DNA of 23,553 nt from a virus. The position numbers and the translations under genes are program-made. The notes under the pieces are model-generated. The model was given only the letters and a program-made list of their open reading frames with translations, was not told the DNA's origin and did not search any database. This document shows, one piece after another, positions 16,335-22,865 of this stretch. The stretch lies in the IMG/VR virus record IMGVR_UViG_3300026263_000018, positions 1 through 23,553 of that record, one strand, 5' to 3'. Position 1 is the stretch's first letter. Every line of letters starts with the position of its first letter.

Positions 16335-17332
16335 TCAATCATCACCTTTCGCCACCAACATTTTACTGCCAGTATATCATCCTGTGAAACTGATGCGTAG
16401 TATAATCCCTCGCCAAGCGATTTCAAAATATCTTCCTTAAGCGCACGGGGCATTGGGTCATCTTCGTCTGTTGTCAGGTTGTAAATTGAATGTAGGATTT
16501 CTCCACCGCTCATACCTCGACCTGCTAAATCATCAATAGACCTATCTAACTCCCTACTTAGTTCGTGAACCTTATCTTTATTCTTATGACATTGAATAAT
16601 TTTTCCAAGCATATATTTTGCTTGTATTGGATTTAGTGTTGAAATATATTCTTCAACATCTTCCGGCTTGACCTCTGTTGGAATACGGGTCAAAGTCCAA
16701 AGTATATTGAGAGCCTTTCTCATAGAACCACTTGACGCTTCACTAATCATTAGTAATGCTTTGTGGCCGATATTGAAGCCCAATGAATCAAGGTAGTTTG
16801 TCATGTCCTCTTTACTAATTGGTTTGAATCTGGTATTGGAAAAAGCGCATCGGTCAAGCACCGGACTAATTATTCTGTGCGGGTAATTGCCCGATAAAAT
16901 AAATCGGGTGTTCTTGTATTTCTCCATGATGCGTCTTAGAGCCGACTGTGCTTCCTGTGTCAGGTTGTCGCATTCATCTAAGAATATCACATTGAACGGT
17001 ATCGGCATTTGCACACCATCAACCTCAAATGAACCTAAAATTCCTTTCTTGGCGAAGCCTTTGACCTTTTCTCTAATGACACCAATAGACCTCTCATCGG
17101 AGGCATTGAGTTCAATAAAATTCCTATCCCAGTCATCACCGAATGAATCTTTCAGGAATGCAATAGCCGTTGCAGTTTTACCTGTGCCTTGTTTGCCAAA
17201 GAAACCCATGTGAGGTATCGTATTACCTTTACCTTCTCTAATAACATTGACCATAGCCTTGAGGTATTTTATGATGTGGTCTTGACCCACTATATCATCA
17301 AGAGTCTGTGGTCGAAGTTTTTCAGTCAGCAT
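16331..17332 (-). CDS. rfcS: Replication factor C small subunit (clamp loader)
   Basis: The 333-aa protein has the RFC boxes: MLTEKLRPQTLDDIVGQ (N-terminal RFC box), Walker A FGKQGTGKT (45-53), Walker B VIFLDECDNLT (about 115-125), sensor 1 FILSGN, and a DRC variant of the SRC arginine-finger motif (VLDRCAFS), then sensor 2 GSMRKALN and the collar domain. It loads the PCNA clamp for the polymerase. The length is close to that of archaeal RfcS. GAGG lies 7 bases before the ATG. No PCNA gene is in the window, so the clamp is either encoded elsewhere or taken from the host. Confidence 0.93.
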   Translation of the reverse strand: MLTEKLRPQTLDDIVGQDHIIKYLKAMVNVIREGKGNTIPHMGFFGKQGTGKTATAIAFLKDSFGDDWDRNFIELNASDERSIGVIREKVKGFAKKGILGSFEVDGVQMPIPFNVIFLDECDNLTQEAQSALRRIMEKYKNTRFILSGNYPHRIISPVLDRCAFSNTRFKPISKEDMTNYLDSLGFNIGHKALLMISEASSGSMRKALNILWTLTRIPTEVKPEDVEEYISTLNPIQAKYMLGKIIQCHKNKDKVHELSRELDRSIDDLAGRGMSGGEILHSIYNLTTDEDDPMPRALKEDILKSLGEGLYYASVSQDDILAVKCWWRKVMIE

Positions 17333-17513
17333 TCTTAGTCCTCATCTTTTCTTCTTCATACTTGTCCATACCCACTCTCAAACTATGTTCATAGTCCTCA
17401 TTACATGGAGGGCATAAATCACATTCAAGGTGATGACTTGGGCTAAGAACAAACTTAACATTACAATTTCGGCACTTTTTCTTAACAACAAACAATCTTA
17501 TCTTCTCGCTCAT
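17322..17513 (-). CDS. Small zinc-finger protein heading the RFC operon
   Basis: The 63-aa protein has two Cys pairs (KCRNCNVKF and CDLCPPCNED) separated by a His-containing loop, typical of a treble-clef or ribbon zinc site. The ATG at 17513 (MSEKIRLF) is 26 bases from the TATA box at 17534-17543; the longer start at 17534 would be inside that box and is rejected. Its end overlaps the RFC start by 11 bases. The role is unknown. Confidence 0.75.
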   Translation of the reverse strand: MSEKIRLFVVKKKCRNCNVKFVLSPSHHLECDLCPPCNEDYEHSLRVGMDKYEEEKMRTKNAD

Positions 17514-17533
17514 GTCTAATGCTACGAAGCACA

Positions 17534-17543
17534 CCTATATAAG
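17534..17543 (-). promoter_or_regulatory. TATA promoter of the RFC operon
   Basis: CTTATATAGG preceded by GAATATC; the same 20-base block up to the box also occurs at the promoter at 12834, which suggests a shared upstream factor-B element. It lies 26 bases before the ATG at 17513. Confidence 0.65.
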
Positions 17544-17578
17544 GATATTCCCTATAAGTCCTTGATGGGTTATGAATT

Positions 17579-18061
17579 TCACCAAGCAGACTTACGCTTT
17601 GCATCCATCTTAGCCTTTCGTGCATCAGATTTAGCCTTTTTGTCAGCCTTTAATTTTGCCGATTCAATCTCCGCATCTCTTAGACCTTGATGTAGTTCAA
17701 CACTTAGGCGAACTATGTCTCCAATGATAGGGTCGTTAAAATCAACAATATCAATCTTCCAGTCTAAGCCTCTCTTAAAGAAAGAAATATCTTCGACATT
17801 GTGACTTCCTTGCTTTATTAGTTCTAATCCTTTCAATTGTGTCAATACACTGTCTCTAACCCATATTGAAGCACCTACGCCTCTTCCGCCATAGATACAT
17901 GCTACATTCCATTGCGAATCTTCGCTGAATCTAACTGCCTGATAGCCTACTGCTCCGGCTGACCTTTCAATGATGGTCATGTTGTGTTTATTTTCAAACA
18001 AATCTAAGATGAATTGTTTGGTCGCTTTTTTAATCTCGTTTTTGGACATTTCACTGTTCAT
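17579..18061 (-). CDS. Unknown protein (160 aa) with Lys/Ala-rich helical tail
   Basis: The N-terminal 120 residues look globular (TIIERSAGAVGYQAVRFS, GRGVGASIWVRDSVL), followed by a strongly basic helix (AKLKADKKAKSDARKAKMD) likely to bind nucleic acid. I do not recognise the family. The ATG at 18061 overlaps the SprT-like stop as ATGA; a Met at residue 5 is an alternative start. It is the last gene of the 46-aa/SprT unit. Confidence 0.7.
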   Translation of the reverse strand: MNSEMSKNEIKKATKQFILDLFENKHNMTIIERSAGAVGYQAVRFSEDSQWNVACIYGGRGVGASIWVRDSVLTQLKGLELIKQGSHNVEDISFFKRGLDWKIDIVDFNDPIIGDIVRLSVELHQGLRDAEIESAKLKADKKAKSDARKAKMDAKRKSAW

Positions 18062-18582
18062 GTTTCATTGTGTGTCACCCCACCTATATGAAGGGTGAAC
18101 CTGTCGTCATAATTTCCTTTAGCATGTTTTTCACAACAAGAACGGCATACTGCGCCACATAAAGGGGTATTTTTGACGATAACTACCTCACAATGGAGAC
18201 AATTATGAATGAATTTATGTTGATTGCGGGAGAGCATTCTGGCAAATGTTAGTGTTTTTTCTTTAAAGAAGTAATAAAACTGCCATTCTTCCTCATATTT
18301 TTGAAACTCTTCACTGTGTCCTTTGTCTAATCCTATCATATAATGGCATAATTCGTGGTGAATTAAGCCTTTTATTAGGTATTTATGCAAAAATGCATGG
18401 GGATGGAGTTCAATAACTGGTCGGTTTCCTTCAAAAAACAAACGGGCTTGAACATTTTTGTAGTCATATGGAAGATAACGCCATTCAAAAGTAGTAGGAA
18501 GTCCGATAGACCAACCACGCTCAAGGCATAATTGATAGAATACATGGTGAATATGTGTTCGGTGTGTCTCGCTTAATGTCAT
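18058..18582 (-). CDS. SprT-like zinc metalloprotein
   Basis: The 174-aa protein contains HHELCHYMIGLDKGHSEEF (His76-Glu77-x-x-His80, then His89), the SprT/Spartan zinc protease signature, and a C-terminal zinc ribbon (HNCLHC and CRSCCEKH). Cellular Spartan removes proteins crosslinked to DNA. A viral copy beside replication genes could clear DNA-protein crosslinks or terminal adducts; this is inference. Its ATG overlaps the stop of the 46-aa gene as ATGA. Confidence 0.85.
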   Translation of the reverse strand: MTLSETHRTHIHHVFYQLCLERGWSIGLPTTFEWRYLPYDYKNVQARLFFEGNRPVIELHPHAFLHKYLIKGLIHHELCHYMIGLDKGHSEEFQKYEEEWQFYYFFKEKTLTFARMLSRNQHKFIHNCLHCEVVIVKNTPLCGAVCRSCCEKHAKGNYDDRFTLHIGGVTHNET

Positions 18583-18719
18583 TTTTCATCAATTATTAAT
18601 ATCTCGCCATCTCTGGATAAAATGAATGATTTGTTAGGATTCATGAGTAATAACGCTTGTAATTTTGCGCCTAAGATTGACGGGTTATCCATCAACAAGA
18701 ATTGAGCCACTTTTGGCAT
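18579..18719 (-). CDS. Small unknown protein (46 aa)
   Basis: The frame MPKVAQFLLMDNPSILGAKL continues through SFILSRDGEILIIDEK and ends in an ATGA overlap with the SprT-like gene. The mixed hydrophobic/charged pattern and the overlap support coding. Only a weak TATA-like stretch (18741-18749) lies at the expected distance; a GTG at 18725 is an alternative start. Function is unknown. Confidence 0.6.
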   Translation of the reverse strand: MPKVAQFLLMDNPSILGAKLQALLLMNPNKSFILSRDGEILIIDEK

Positions 18720-18767
18720 ACCCACTCATACTACCCTAAGCATATCTGGTTTATGAACCTGCCTATA

Positions 18768-19070
18768 CTAATTTGACTTATATGGCTCTAATCCCATTTC
18801 AAATGATATTACGGTGGGTATATCGCCCCATGTGTTGTATGAAGTCATTGCTCTAACATTAAAAATCTGAAAATCGAAGCCTTGTTGTTTCTTCAACCTC
18901 TCGGCAAAAATATACACCGCATCATTATGGTCTTTATCATCAACATGAATAACATCATTGATAGTCCAACCTTCTTCATCACCCAATGAAGGGTATTCAG
19001 CCACTACTGCATAGACCGCTTTTCCCGCTTCCATGTATTTGTAGGTTAATGTCACATACACTAAGAGCAT
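18768..19070 (-). CDS. Unknown protein (100 aa)
   Basis: The N-terminus MLLVYVTLTYKYMEAGKAVY is hydrophobic but looks like a beta strand rather than a membrane anchor. The rest is acidic and mixed (TINDVIHVDDKDHNDAVYIF). The ATG at 19070 is 25 bases from the TATA-like box 19090-19099; the GTG at 19088 sits in the promoter and is rejected. It is a single-gene unit of unknown function. Confidence 0.7.
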   Translation of the reverse strand: MLLVYVTLTYKYMEAGKAVYAVVAEYPSLGDEEGWTINDVIHVDDKDHNDAVYIFAERLKKQQGFDFQIFNVRAMTSYNTWGDIPTVISFEMGLEPYKSN

Positions 19071-19089
19071 GTATATCCCTATACCCACA

Positions 19090-19099
19090 CCTATTTAAA
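19090..19099 (-). promoter_or_regulatory. Promoter of the 100-aa gene
   Basis: TTTAAATAGG on the minus strand, 25 bases before the ATG at 19070. Confidence 0.5.
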
Positions 19100-19432
19100 T
19101 CAAGCATGGTCTATTACTACTGTGACCGTGCCATGATTGTTGGAGATTACCATACCTGATAGACCATTGAAAACCTTCCTACCTGCGGGATAATCGAATT
19201 GATAAAACCCTCCATTTTGGTTTTTCATTGTGATATAGGCTAATCCATTTGCCGGACCAACCTTAGCCGCAGTATCGGTGTCACCTATCATGAGTTCTAA
19301 ATTGTCAGTCGGTGCGCTACCATGTGGTGCTATGTCAATTGTAATTCCAAAGATGATAGAACCGCCCTCGGCAGGGGCAAGCATAGCATCTCCGTTGTTT
19401 TCCATATCTAAAATCAAAGTAGTATCGCTCAT
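19100..19432 (-). CDS. Unknown beta-rich protein (110 aa)
   Basis: The protein is rich in Gly, Asn, Thr and short hydrophobic strands (SIIFGITIDIAPHGS, AYITMKNQNGGFYQFDYPAG, GTVTVVIDHA), as in small beta-sandwich virion decoration or adhesion proteins, but no family is recognised. The ATG at 19432 lies 27 bases from the box GGTTAATAAG (19455-19464, plus reading), so it is probably leaderless and alone in its unit. Confidence 0.7.
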   Translation of the reverse strand: MSDTTLILDMENNGDAMLAPAEGGSIIFGITIDIAPHGSAPTDNLELMIGDTDTAAKVGPANGLAYITMKNQNGGFYQFDYPAGRKVFNGLSGMVISNNHGTVTVVIDHA

Positions 19433-19454
19433 GAGTTATGCCTGTGTGATGCAT

Positions 19455-19464
19455 GGTTAATAAG
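19455..19464 (-). promoter_or_regulatory. Promoter of the 110-aa gene
   Basis: CTTATTAACC on the minus strand, 27 bases before the ATG at 19432. The same variant (TTTATTAACC) precedes the 44-aa gene at 23100. Confidence 0.5.
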
Positions 19465-19478
19465 CAATTTCTCGCCGT

Positions 19479-19715
19479 TCACAGTTCTTGCCATTCACAA
19501 ATCATTTCACCGTTAATCATCCAGATGAAATGGTTCTTGATTTCCGAATGAGCCATACAATATGCTTCAAACATATCCAAAGAGCGTCGGCAATCATAAA
19601 CTGCTTCTTGTCTTTCGTAAATTTTTTCGCCGTATTCGATTACCCCGTAGTATCTAAAATATACAAAGGTGATTTCTGTTTTTTCTTCTTCCCATTGAGT
19701 TTCTGTTCCGCTCAT
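19479..19715 (-). CDS. Unknown acidic protein (78 aa)
   Basis: MSGTETQWEEEKTEITFVYF is followed by a Tyr-rich region and a helix with FEAYCMAHSEIKNHF. No motif is recognised. The TATA box at 19735-19744 is 25 bases before the ATG at 19715, so it is leaderless. It marks the right end of the continuous gene array before the 520-base gene-poor region. Confidence 0.7.
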   Translation of the reverse strand: MSGTETQWEEEKTEITFVYFRYYGVIEYGEKIYERQEAVYDCRRSLDMFEAYCMAHSEIKNHFIWMINGEMICEWQEL

Positions 19716-19734
19716 GTTTAGAGGATAGGGTGCG

Positions 19735-19744
19735 CCTATATAAA
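19735..19744 (-). promoter_or_regulatory. TATA promoter of the 78-aa gene
   Basis: TTTATATAGG on the minus strand, 25 bases before the ATG at 19715. Confidence 0.6.
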
Positions 19745-20081
19745 GATACCCCCTATTCGATTTAATTATCAGAATTATTCGGACATTTTAGCCCCAAGTG
19801 AAAAGTTTGCCTATACATCTCGATACCGCTTAAACCAAAAACACCCTATTAATTCCAATAATTAATTTGGGGTTAAAACTGTGGTCTGTCAATTGAAAAC
19901 ACCCTATCGAATCTAATAATGATGCAAACGGCACATACTATACCACACACACACCTTACCCCCTCTGTCCTGTGTGTGTGATAATACTTTTTTATTTGTT
20001 TAATTAATTTATAATAATAATATATAATAATAATATATAGGTAAACATAAGGAAGAAAAAAAATTCTCGCTGAAAAGGTGT

Positions 20082-20186
20082 ATGCTGAAAAAAACATTAA
20101 AAATTATCTTACTTTCAAAACATAGGGGGGGCTATGTCAATTTTAAAAAAAGCCGCTTTAAATCAGATTTTTGGCCTCGTTTCTGA
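20082..20186 (+). CDS. Possible plus-strand microprotein (34 aa)
   Basis: A basic frame starting MLKKTLKIILLSKHRGG and ending SDFWPRF. TATATAG at 20034-20040 is about 45 bases upstream, and GGAAG lies in the leader but too far for a Shine-Dalgarno. It spans the G-run hairpin and a later stem, so it may simply be chance coding in a structured region. Confidence 0.2.
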   Translation: MLKKTLKIILLSKHRGGYVNFKKSRFKSDFWPRF

Positions 20187-20235
20187 TTTGGGCGGTTATA
20201 CACCACCCTATACAAAACGACGGCATATAGCGTGC

Positions 20236-20991
20236 TTAATTATAGCGTGCCATGACTGTATTGATTGCAGTTTGGAAGCCCTCATACTTGAAGGTCATCA
20301 TATAGTTCAATGAGTATGCGTCTTTTGGCTTCATGTTGTAAAGTTCTTTCAAGATGATGTAGGATAGGCGGTGCGCTTGCTTTTCATGGCGCATTGTATA
20401 ATATCCGGCGGTGGTGGTGGCCTTCCTTGATGTTTCGCCGTAGCCAGTAGTAAAGGTGCATCCTTCGGCGGTGTAGGCATTGAAGCACGCTTCATACGCT
20501 CTATAATTTAGGGTCGTCATGTTGTTTAGGTTGTAATGATGTAGGATTTTTTGGAAGGTGCGTGTTTGTTCCGATGTTGAATAATATGCTCCTACTTTGC
20601 CTTGTATGTAATGAATCATCTCATGAATTAAAATTATTGTCCACTCGGCCTCGTTGTCTTGTGGGGAGTGTGTGCCAGTTTGTAGGTTAATGTCAATAAG
20701 TGTGTTCTCATCGTGGCGAGTCTCGGATAGAAGAGTTAATACTTGACCTCTTGAGCCGAGTTTGCGCCCTGTTTCGTGTAGTTTTTGTTGAATGAATCCT
20801 TGTGTTCGACCTGCACCACTTCGGCGCAATTGCACGGTTATGGTGTCGTTTGAATAGTCAATTTCAGGAGTAAAGATGTTTAAAACTTCACTGATTCTTT
20901 GAGATATAACATTTTTTAGTTCGGGGCTTCCGACTCTCTTTGGAAAGACGATTTGTGGCGGGTTCGGGTGGCTCATTAATTGGCGGGTCAT
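20236..20991 (-). CDS. HExxH zinc metalloprotease (zincin-like)
   Basis: The 251-aa protein contains TIILIHEMIHYIQG (His123, Glu124, His127), a classic zincin active-site helix, preceded by an extended strand (NTLIDINLQ). A later helix with NYRAYEACFNAY may supply the third zinc ligand (Glu). No signal peptide or membrane segment is visible, so it should act inside the cell. The start at 20991 (MTRQLMSH) sits 27 bases from the box start at 21018, the same spacing and start codons as neighbouring genes; the longer start at 21045 lies upstream of that promoter. Target unknown: host protein cleavage or virion maturation are options. Confidence 0.75.
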   Translation of the reverse strand: MTRQLMSHPNPPQIVFPKRVGSPELKNVISQRISEVLNIFTPEIDYSNDTITVQLRRSGAGRTQGFIQQKLHETGRKLGSRGQVLTLLSETRHDENTLIDINLQTGTHSPQDNEAEWTIILIHEMIHYIQGKVGAYYSTSEQTRTFQKILHHYNLNNMTTLNYRAYEACFNAYTAEGCTFTTGYGETSRKATTTAGYYTMRHEKQAHRLSYIILKELYNMKPKDAYSLNYMMTFKYEGFQTAINTVMARYN

Positions 20992-21010
20992 ATCCTTGCG
21001 TGGTGGTGCA

Positions 21011-21021
21011 AGTATATAATA
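21011..21021 (-). promoter_or_regulatory. TATA promoter of the zincin gene
   Basis: ATTATATACT, then 19 bases, then ATGACCCGCC. Box, spacer length and first codons match the ADP-ribosyltransferase-like gene at 21726. Confidence 0.6.
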
Positions 21022-21049
21022 TGTAGGTAAAATGTATAGATTCATAAAG

Positions 21050-21180
21050 ACTATATACTGTCAGTGTCACCCTTCCAGTGGATGCGCTCTAAAAAAAAGC
21101 GGCTCAACCAAAAACTTGCGCTCTGTCTATCGTTTTTCAAAAAATCTGAATTTTTGTTTTTTCAAAAAGTCTGAATTTTT
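21050..21180 (+). repeat. Repeated divergent intergenic element, copy 1
   Basis: Plus-strand TATA (ACTATATACTG, 21050), TTCCAGTGGATG (21073), A8GCGGCTCA (21091), and two AAAAA-TCTGAA-TTTTT type palindromes (21139-21155, 21164-21180). The ATG at 21082 opens a 30-codon frame starting MRSKKKRLNQ and ending at 21174. It sits between the zincin promoter and the stop of the ADP-ribosyltransferase-like gene, so the T-rich palindromes may end transcription from both sides. Confidence 0.6.
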
Positions 21181-21183
21181 GTT

Positions 21184-21726
21184 TCAATCCTCATAATATG
21201 AAGCGGGTCTTTCTTCTTCTTCTTCTCTGTTCCAACGGCTACCCCAAAAAGCCGAAGTTATCCCCAAAGTTTCAAAGATAGGTGCATAATAATTATTTTC
21301 GCTTATTCCCCATGATAAGTCCTCGCCTACATGAAAGCCCATGTTGATGACTTCTTGGTCTGTGTAAGCCCCTATGATGGCCTCTTTTGGTATATCGCCC
21401 ATAACATGAGTATCACCGTTTGCGCCGTAGCCATCTTCCATCCACTCGCCACCCATAGAAGCGAGAATGTTCATATCAACACAAATGTTCATTCCATCAG
21501 TAGCCCATGAAGTCTCAACGCCACCAAATTTAACAAAGGTTGAGCGTGAAACCCACTCGGCAGTATTTGTTGAAGTGCATAACTTGAAACCTGTTCCGCC
21601 CTTCTTGATTTGTTCAAAGGTGTAGCCTTGAGATTGCATGGACAATATACCATTTTGAAGAATGGTTTCAACATTGGCGGAGTCGGTTCGGTGGAAGGCG
21701 ACAGGGTAAGATTCGGGGCGGGTCAT
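21184..21726 (-). CDS. ADP-ribosyltransferase-like protein (tentative)
   Basis: The 180-aa protein begins AFHRTDSANVETILQNGILS, the pattern of ART-superfamily enzymes (an early basic/aromatic residue, then NxxxILxxGI), followed by LCTSTNTAEWVS like the STS strand, and GDIPKEAIIGAYTDQEV like the strand after the catalytic region. The C-terminus is Glu-rich. Viruses use such enzymes to modify host RNA polymerase or other targets, so an early host-takeover role is possible. The catalytic Glu is not certain from sequence alone. The ATG at 21726 is 27 bases from the box start, so it is leaderless. Confidence 0.5.
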   Translation of the reverse strand: MTRPESYPVAFHRTDSANVETILQNGILSMQSQGYTFEQIKKGGTGFKLCTSTNTAEWVSRSTFVKFGGVETSWATDGMNICVDMNILASMGGEWMEDGYGANGDTHVMGDIPKEAIIGAYTDQEVINMGFHVGEDLSWGISENNYYAPIFETLGITSAFWGSRWNREEEEERPASYYED

Positions 21727-21745
21727 ATATGTGCGTAGTAGTGGG

Positions 21746-21756
21746 AGTATATAATA
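21746..21756 (-). promoter_or_regulatory. TATA promoter of the ADP-ribosyltransferase-like gene
   Basis: ATTATATACT, 19-base spacer containing CACTACTACGCA, then ATGACCCGCC. Confidence 0.6.
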
Positions 21757-21784
21757 TGTCGGTTTTTTGTATATATTAGAAAAG

Positions 21785-21905
21785 ACTATATACTGCCAGC
21801 CTTATGTTCAAGTGGATGATGATTAGCCGAGAGGCCGTCGGCCTCGCAGTATAGCGTTTAGCCTAAAATTTCAGGGCTTCGGCTCGCCCCTGATATTTGG
21901 AGGCG
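21785..21905 (+). repeat. Repeated divergent intergenic element, copy 2 (diverged)
   Basis: Plus-strand TATA (ACTATATACTG, 21785), TTCAAGTGGATG (21807), a 12-codon frame MMISREAVGLAV (21816-21854) with a perfect hairpin GAGGCC-GTC-GGCCTC (21831-21845) in it, GCAGTATAGCG shared in part with copy 3, and a second stem TCAGGG/CCCTGA (21871-21893). The A8 block is missing here. Confidence 0.5.
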
Positions 21906-21953
21906 TGGCAGTTTCCCACCCGCCCCCATTGGTCGCCCAAGTGGTCGCCGTGT

Positions 21954-22298
21954 TCACTCTTCGCCGTATTTGTCACGGCTTAGGTTGAACTCTTTTGAGT
22001 CGTCTGTATAGGTTGGAGAGTGGTTCATATCATCTTCGATGGTGTATGAAAATTCTCGCTCATCTTCGGAGTCAATGAAAATTATTCCAGTTTCAAACCT
22101 GCATGGTGTTTTATTAATTTTAAAGCAAGGAGTGCAAATGTTAAGGTCTGCGGAGTATTCATATTTCCAACCTTTAACAGTAGTCTTTGAAGTGTATTGT
22201 TTGACTTCGTGGACATGGGTCATATTCTCAAGGGTTGATTCTCTGTCGCAAAAGTCGCAACAGTATAAGGCATCGGTGTTAATCGCTTGTCGGCTCAT
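21954..22298 (-). CDS. Zinc-finger protein (114 aa)
   Basis: It has CCDFCDRES near residue 13 and ICTPCFKINKTPC near 54, likely one zinc site, in a beta-rich acidic protein (FIDSEDEREFSYTIEDD). The C-terminus is strongly acidic, so binding of proteins or mimicry of nucleic acid is as likely as DNA binding. The ATG at 22298 (MSRQAIN) is leaderless, with TATATA at 22319-22328. Function unknown. Confidence 0.7.
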   Translation of the reverse strand: MSRQAINTDALYCCDFCDRESTLENMTHVHEVKQYTSKTTVKGWKYEYSADLNICTPCFKINKTPCRFETGIIFIDSEDEREFSYTIEDDMNHSPTYTDDSKEFNLSRDKYGEE

Positions 22299-22317
22299 AA
22301 CCTTCCGTAGGCATGAG

Positions 22318-22328
22318 AGTATATAGTA
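22318..22328 (-). promoter_or_regulatory. TATA promoter of the 114-aa zinc-finger gene
   Basis: ACTATATACT, 19-base spacer, then ATGAGCCGAC; same architecture as the two genes to its left. Confidence 0.6.
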
Positions 22329-22374
22329 TTAACTCAATATAGTTTGATGCATCTATAAATCAAATGACCCTAAA

Positions 22375-22502
22375 GTTTATATGCTTATATGATGTAGTTC
22401 CAGTGGATGAGAGAGAAAAAAAAGCGGCTCAGGCTCGCAGTAATGCGTTTTTAACTTCCGCATGTGGCGACGGCTCGCCAATTCGCCAAAAATCTGAATT
22501 TT
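22375..22502 (+). repeat. Repeated divergent intergenic element, copy 3
   Basis: Plus-strand TATA (GTTTATATGCTTA, 22375), TTCCAGTGGATG (22398), A8GCGGCTCA (22416), AAAAATCTGAATTTT (22488-22502). The ATG at 22407 opens a 15-codon frame starting MREKKKRLRLAV. From the A8 block to the palindrome is 72 bases, against 73 in copy 1. Confidence 0.6.
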
Positions 22503-22509
22503 GCCGTGT

Positions 22510-22541
22510 GACCTGTGGCCGTCTGTGCGACCTGTGGCCGT
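22510..22541. repeat. Tandem repeat GACCTGTGGCCGT
   Basis: Two perfect 13-base copies (22510-22522, 22529-22541) with a 19-base period, directly after the stop of the 100-aa gene. Confidence 0.6.
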
Positions 22542-22844
22542 TCAAGCCATCTTGATGACTCTATCAACCCTCAAGGCGGTTCGTGTTGGTGGTTGGTTAT
22601 CCCTGCGAAGCATGACGGTTTTAACAACGCCCTTACGCACTATCGCTACTATGTTTTGACCGTTGCTCTTAGAGTCACAGTTTGTCGCTCTGTGAGCGTC
22701 TAATTTGAGGGCATAAACGGCCACATCAATTTGACGGCCTACTACTTCAAGAACTGCCTTCACATTTTGGATGACTTCTCTTTTTTCTTCTTCGCTGACT
22801 CTTATGTTCAATCGGTCTAAGGCGTGGGTGCTGATTCGGCTCAT
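22542..22844 (-). CDS. Small protein with DUF4258/RelE-like pattern (100 aa)
   Basis: ISTHALDRLNIRVSEEEKRE followed by a helix, then QNIVAIVRKGVVKTVMLRR gives the helix-strand-strand plan of DUF4258/BrnT/RelE-like proteins, several of which are toxins or RNA-binding. The active residues are not conserved enough to claim RNase activity. The ATG at 22844 is 26 bases from the TATA box at 22866-22875, so it is leaderless. No antitoxin-like partner overlaps it. Confidence 0.6.
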   Translation of the reverse strand: MSRISTHALDRLNIRVSEEEKREVIQNVKAVLEVVGRQIDVAVYALKLDAHRATNCDSKSNGQNIVAIVRKGVVKTVMLRRDNQPPTRTALRVDRVIKMA

Positions 22845-22865
22845 ATTGTCTATACTGTCGGCTCT

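Larger units (their letters stand above)
19716..20235. other. Gene-poor 520-base region, candidate replication origin
   Basis: No convincing gene lies here. It contains three related 24-base blocks (19746, 19837, 19895; core AAAACACCCTAT at 19838 and 19896), a CA/GT hairpin (19944-19980), a long AT-only tract with two perfect tandem 13-mers ATAATAATAATAT (20011-20036), a G-run hairpin CATAGGGGGGGCTATG (20121-20136), and an 8-bp stem AAATCAGA/TCTGATTT (20160-20189). Iteron-like repeats beside an easily melted tract are what an origin would look like; the region also separates the main array from the accessory arm. There is no experimental-type evidence in the sequence itself. Confidence 0.4.

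Noticed and set aside
19873-20097. Minus-strand 74-aa Tyr/Ile-rich frame
   Set aside because: It comes from translating the AT tandem repeats and the CA/GT hairpin; no promoter or ribosome site fits.
20992-21045. Upstream ATG of the zincin gene
   Set aside because: It lies upstream of a promoter cassette that is identical in layout to those of neighbouring genes, so the shorter start is preferred.
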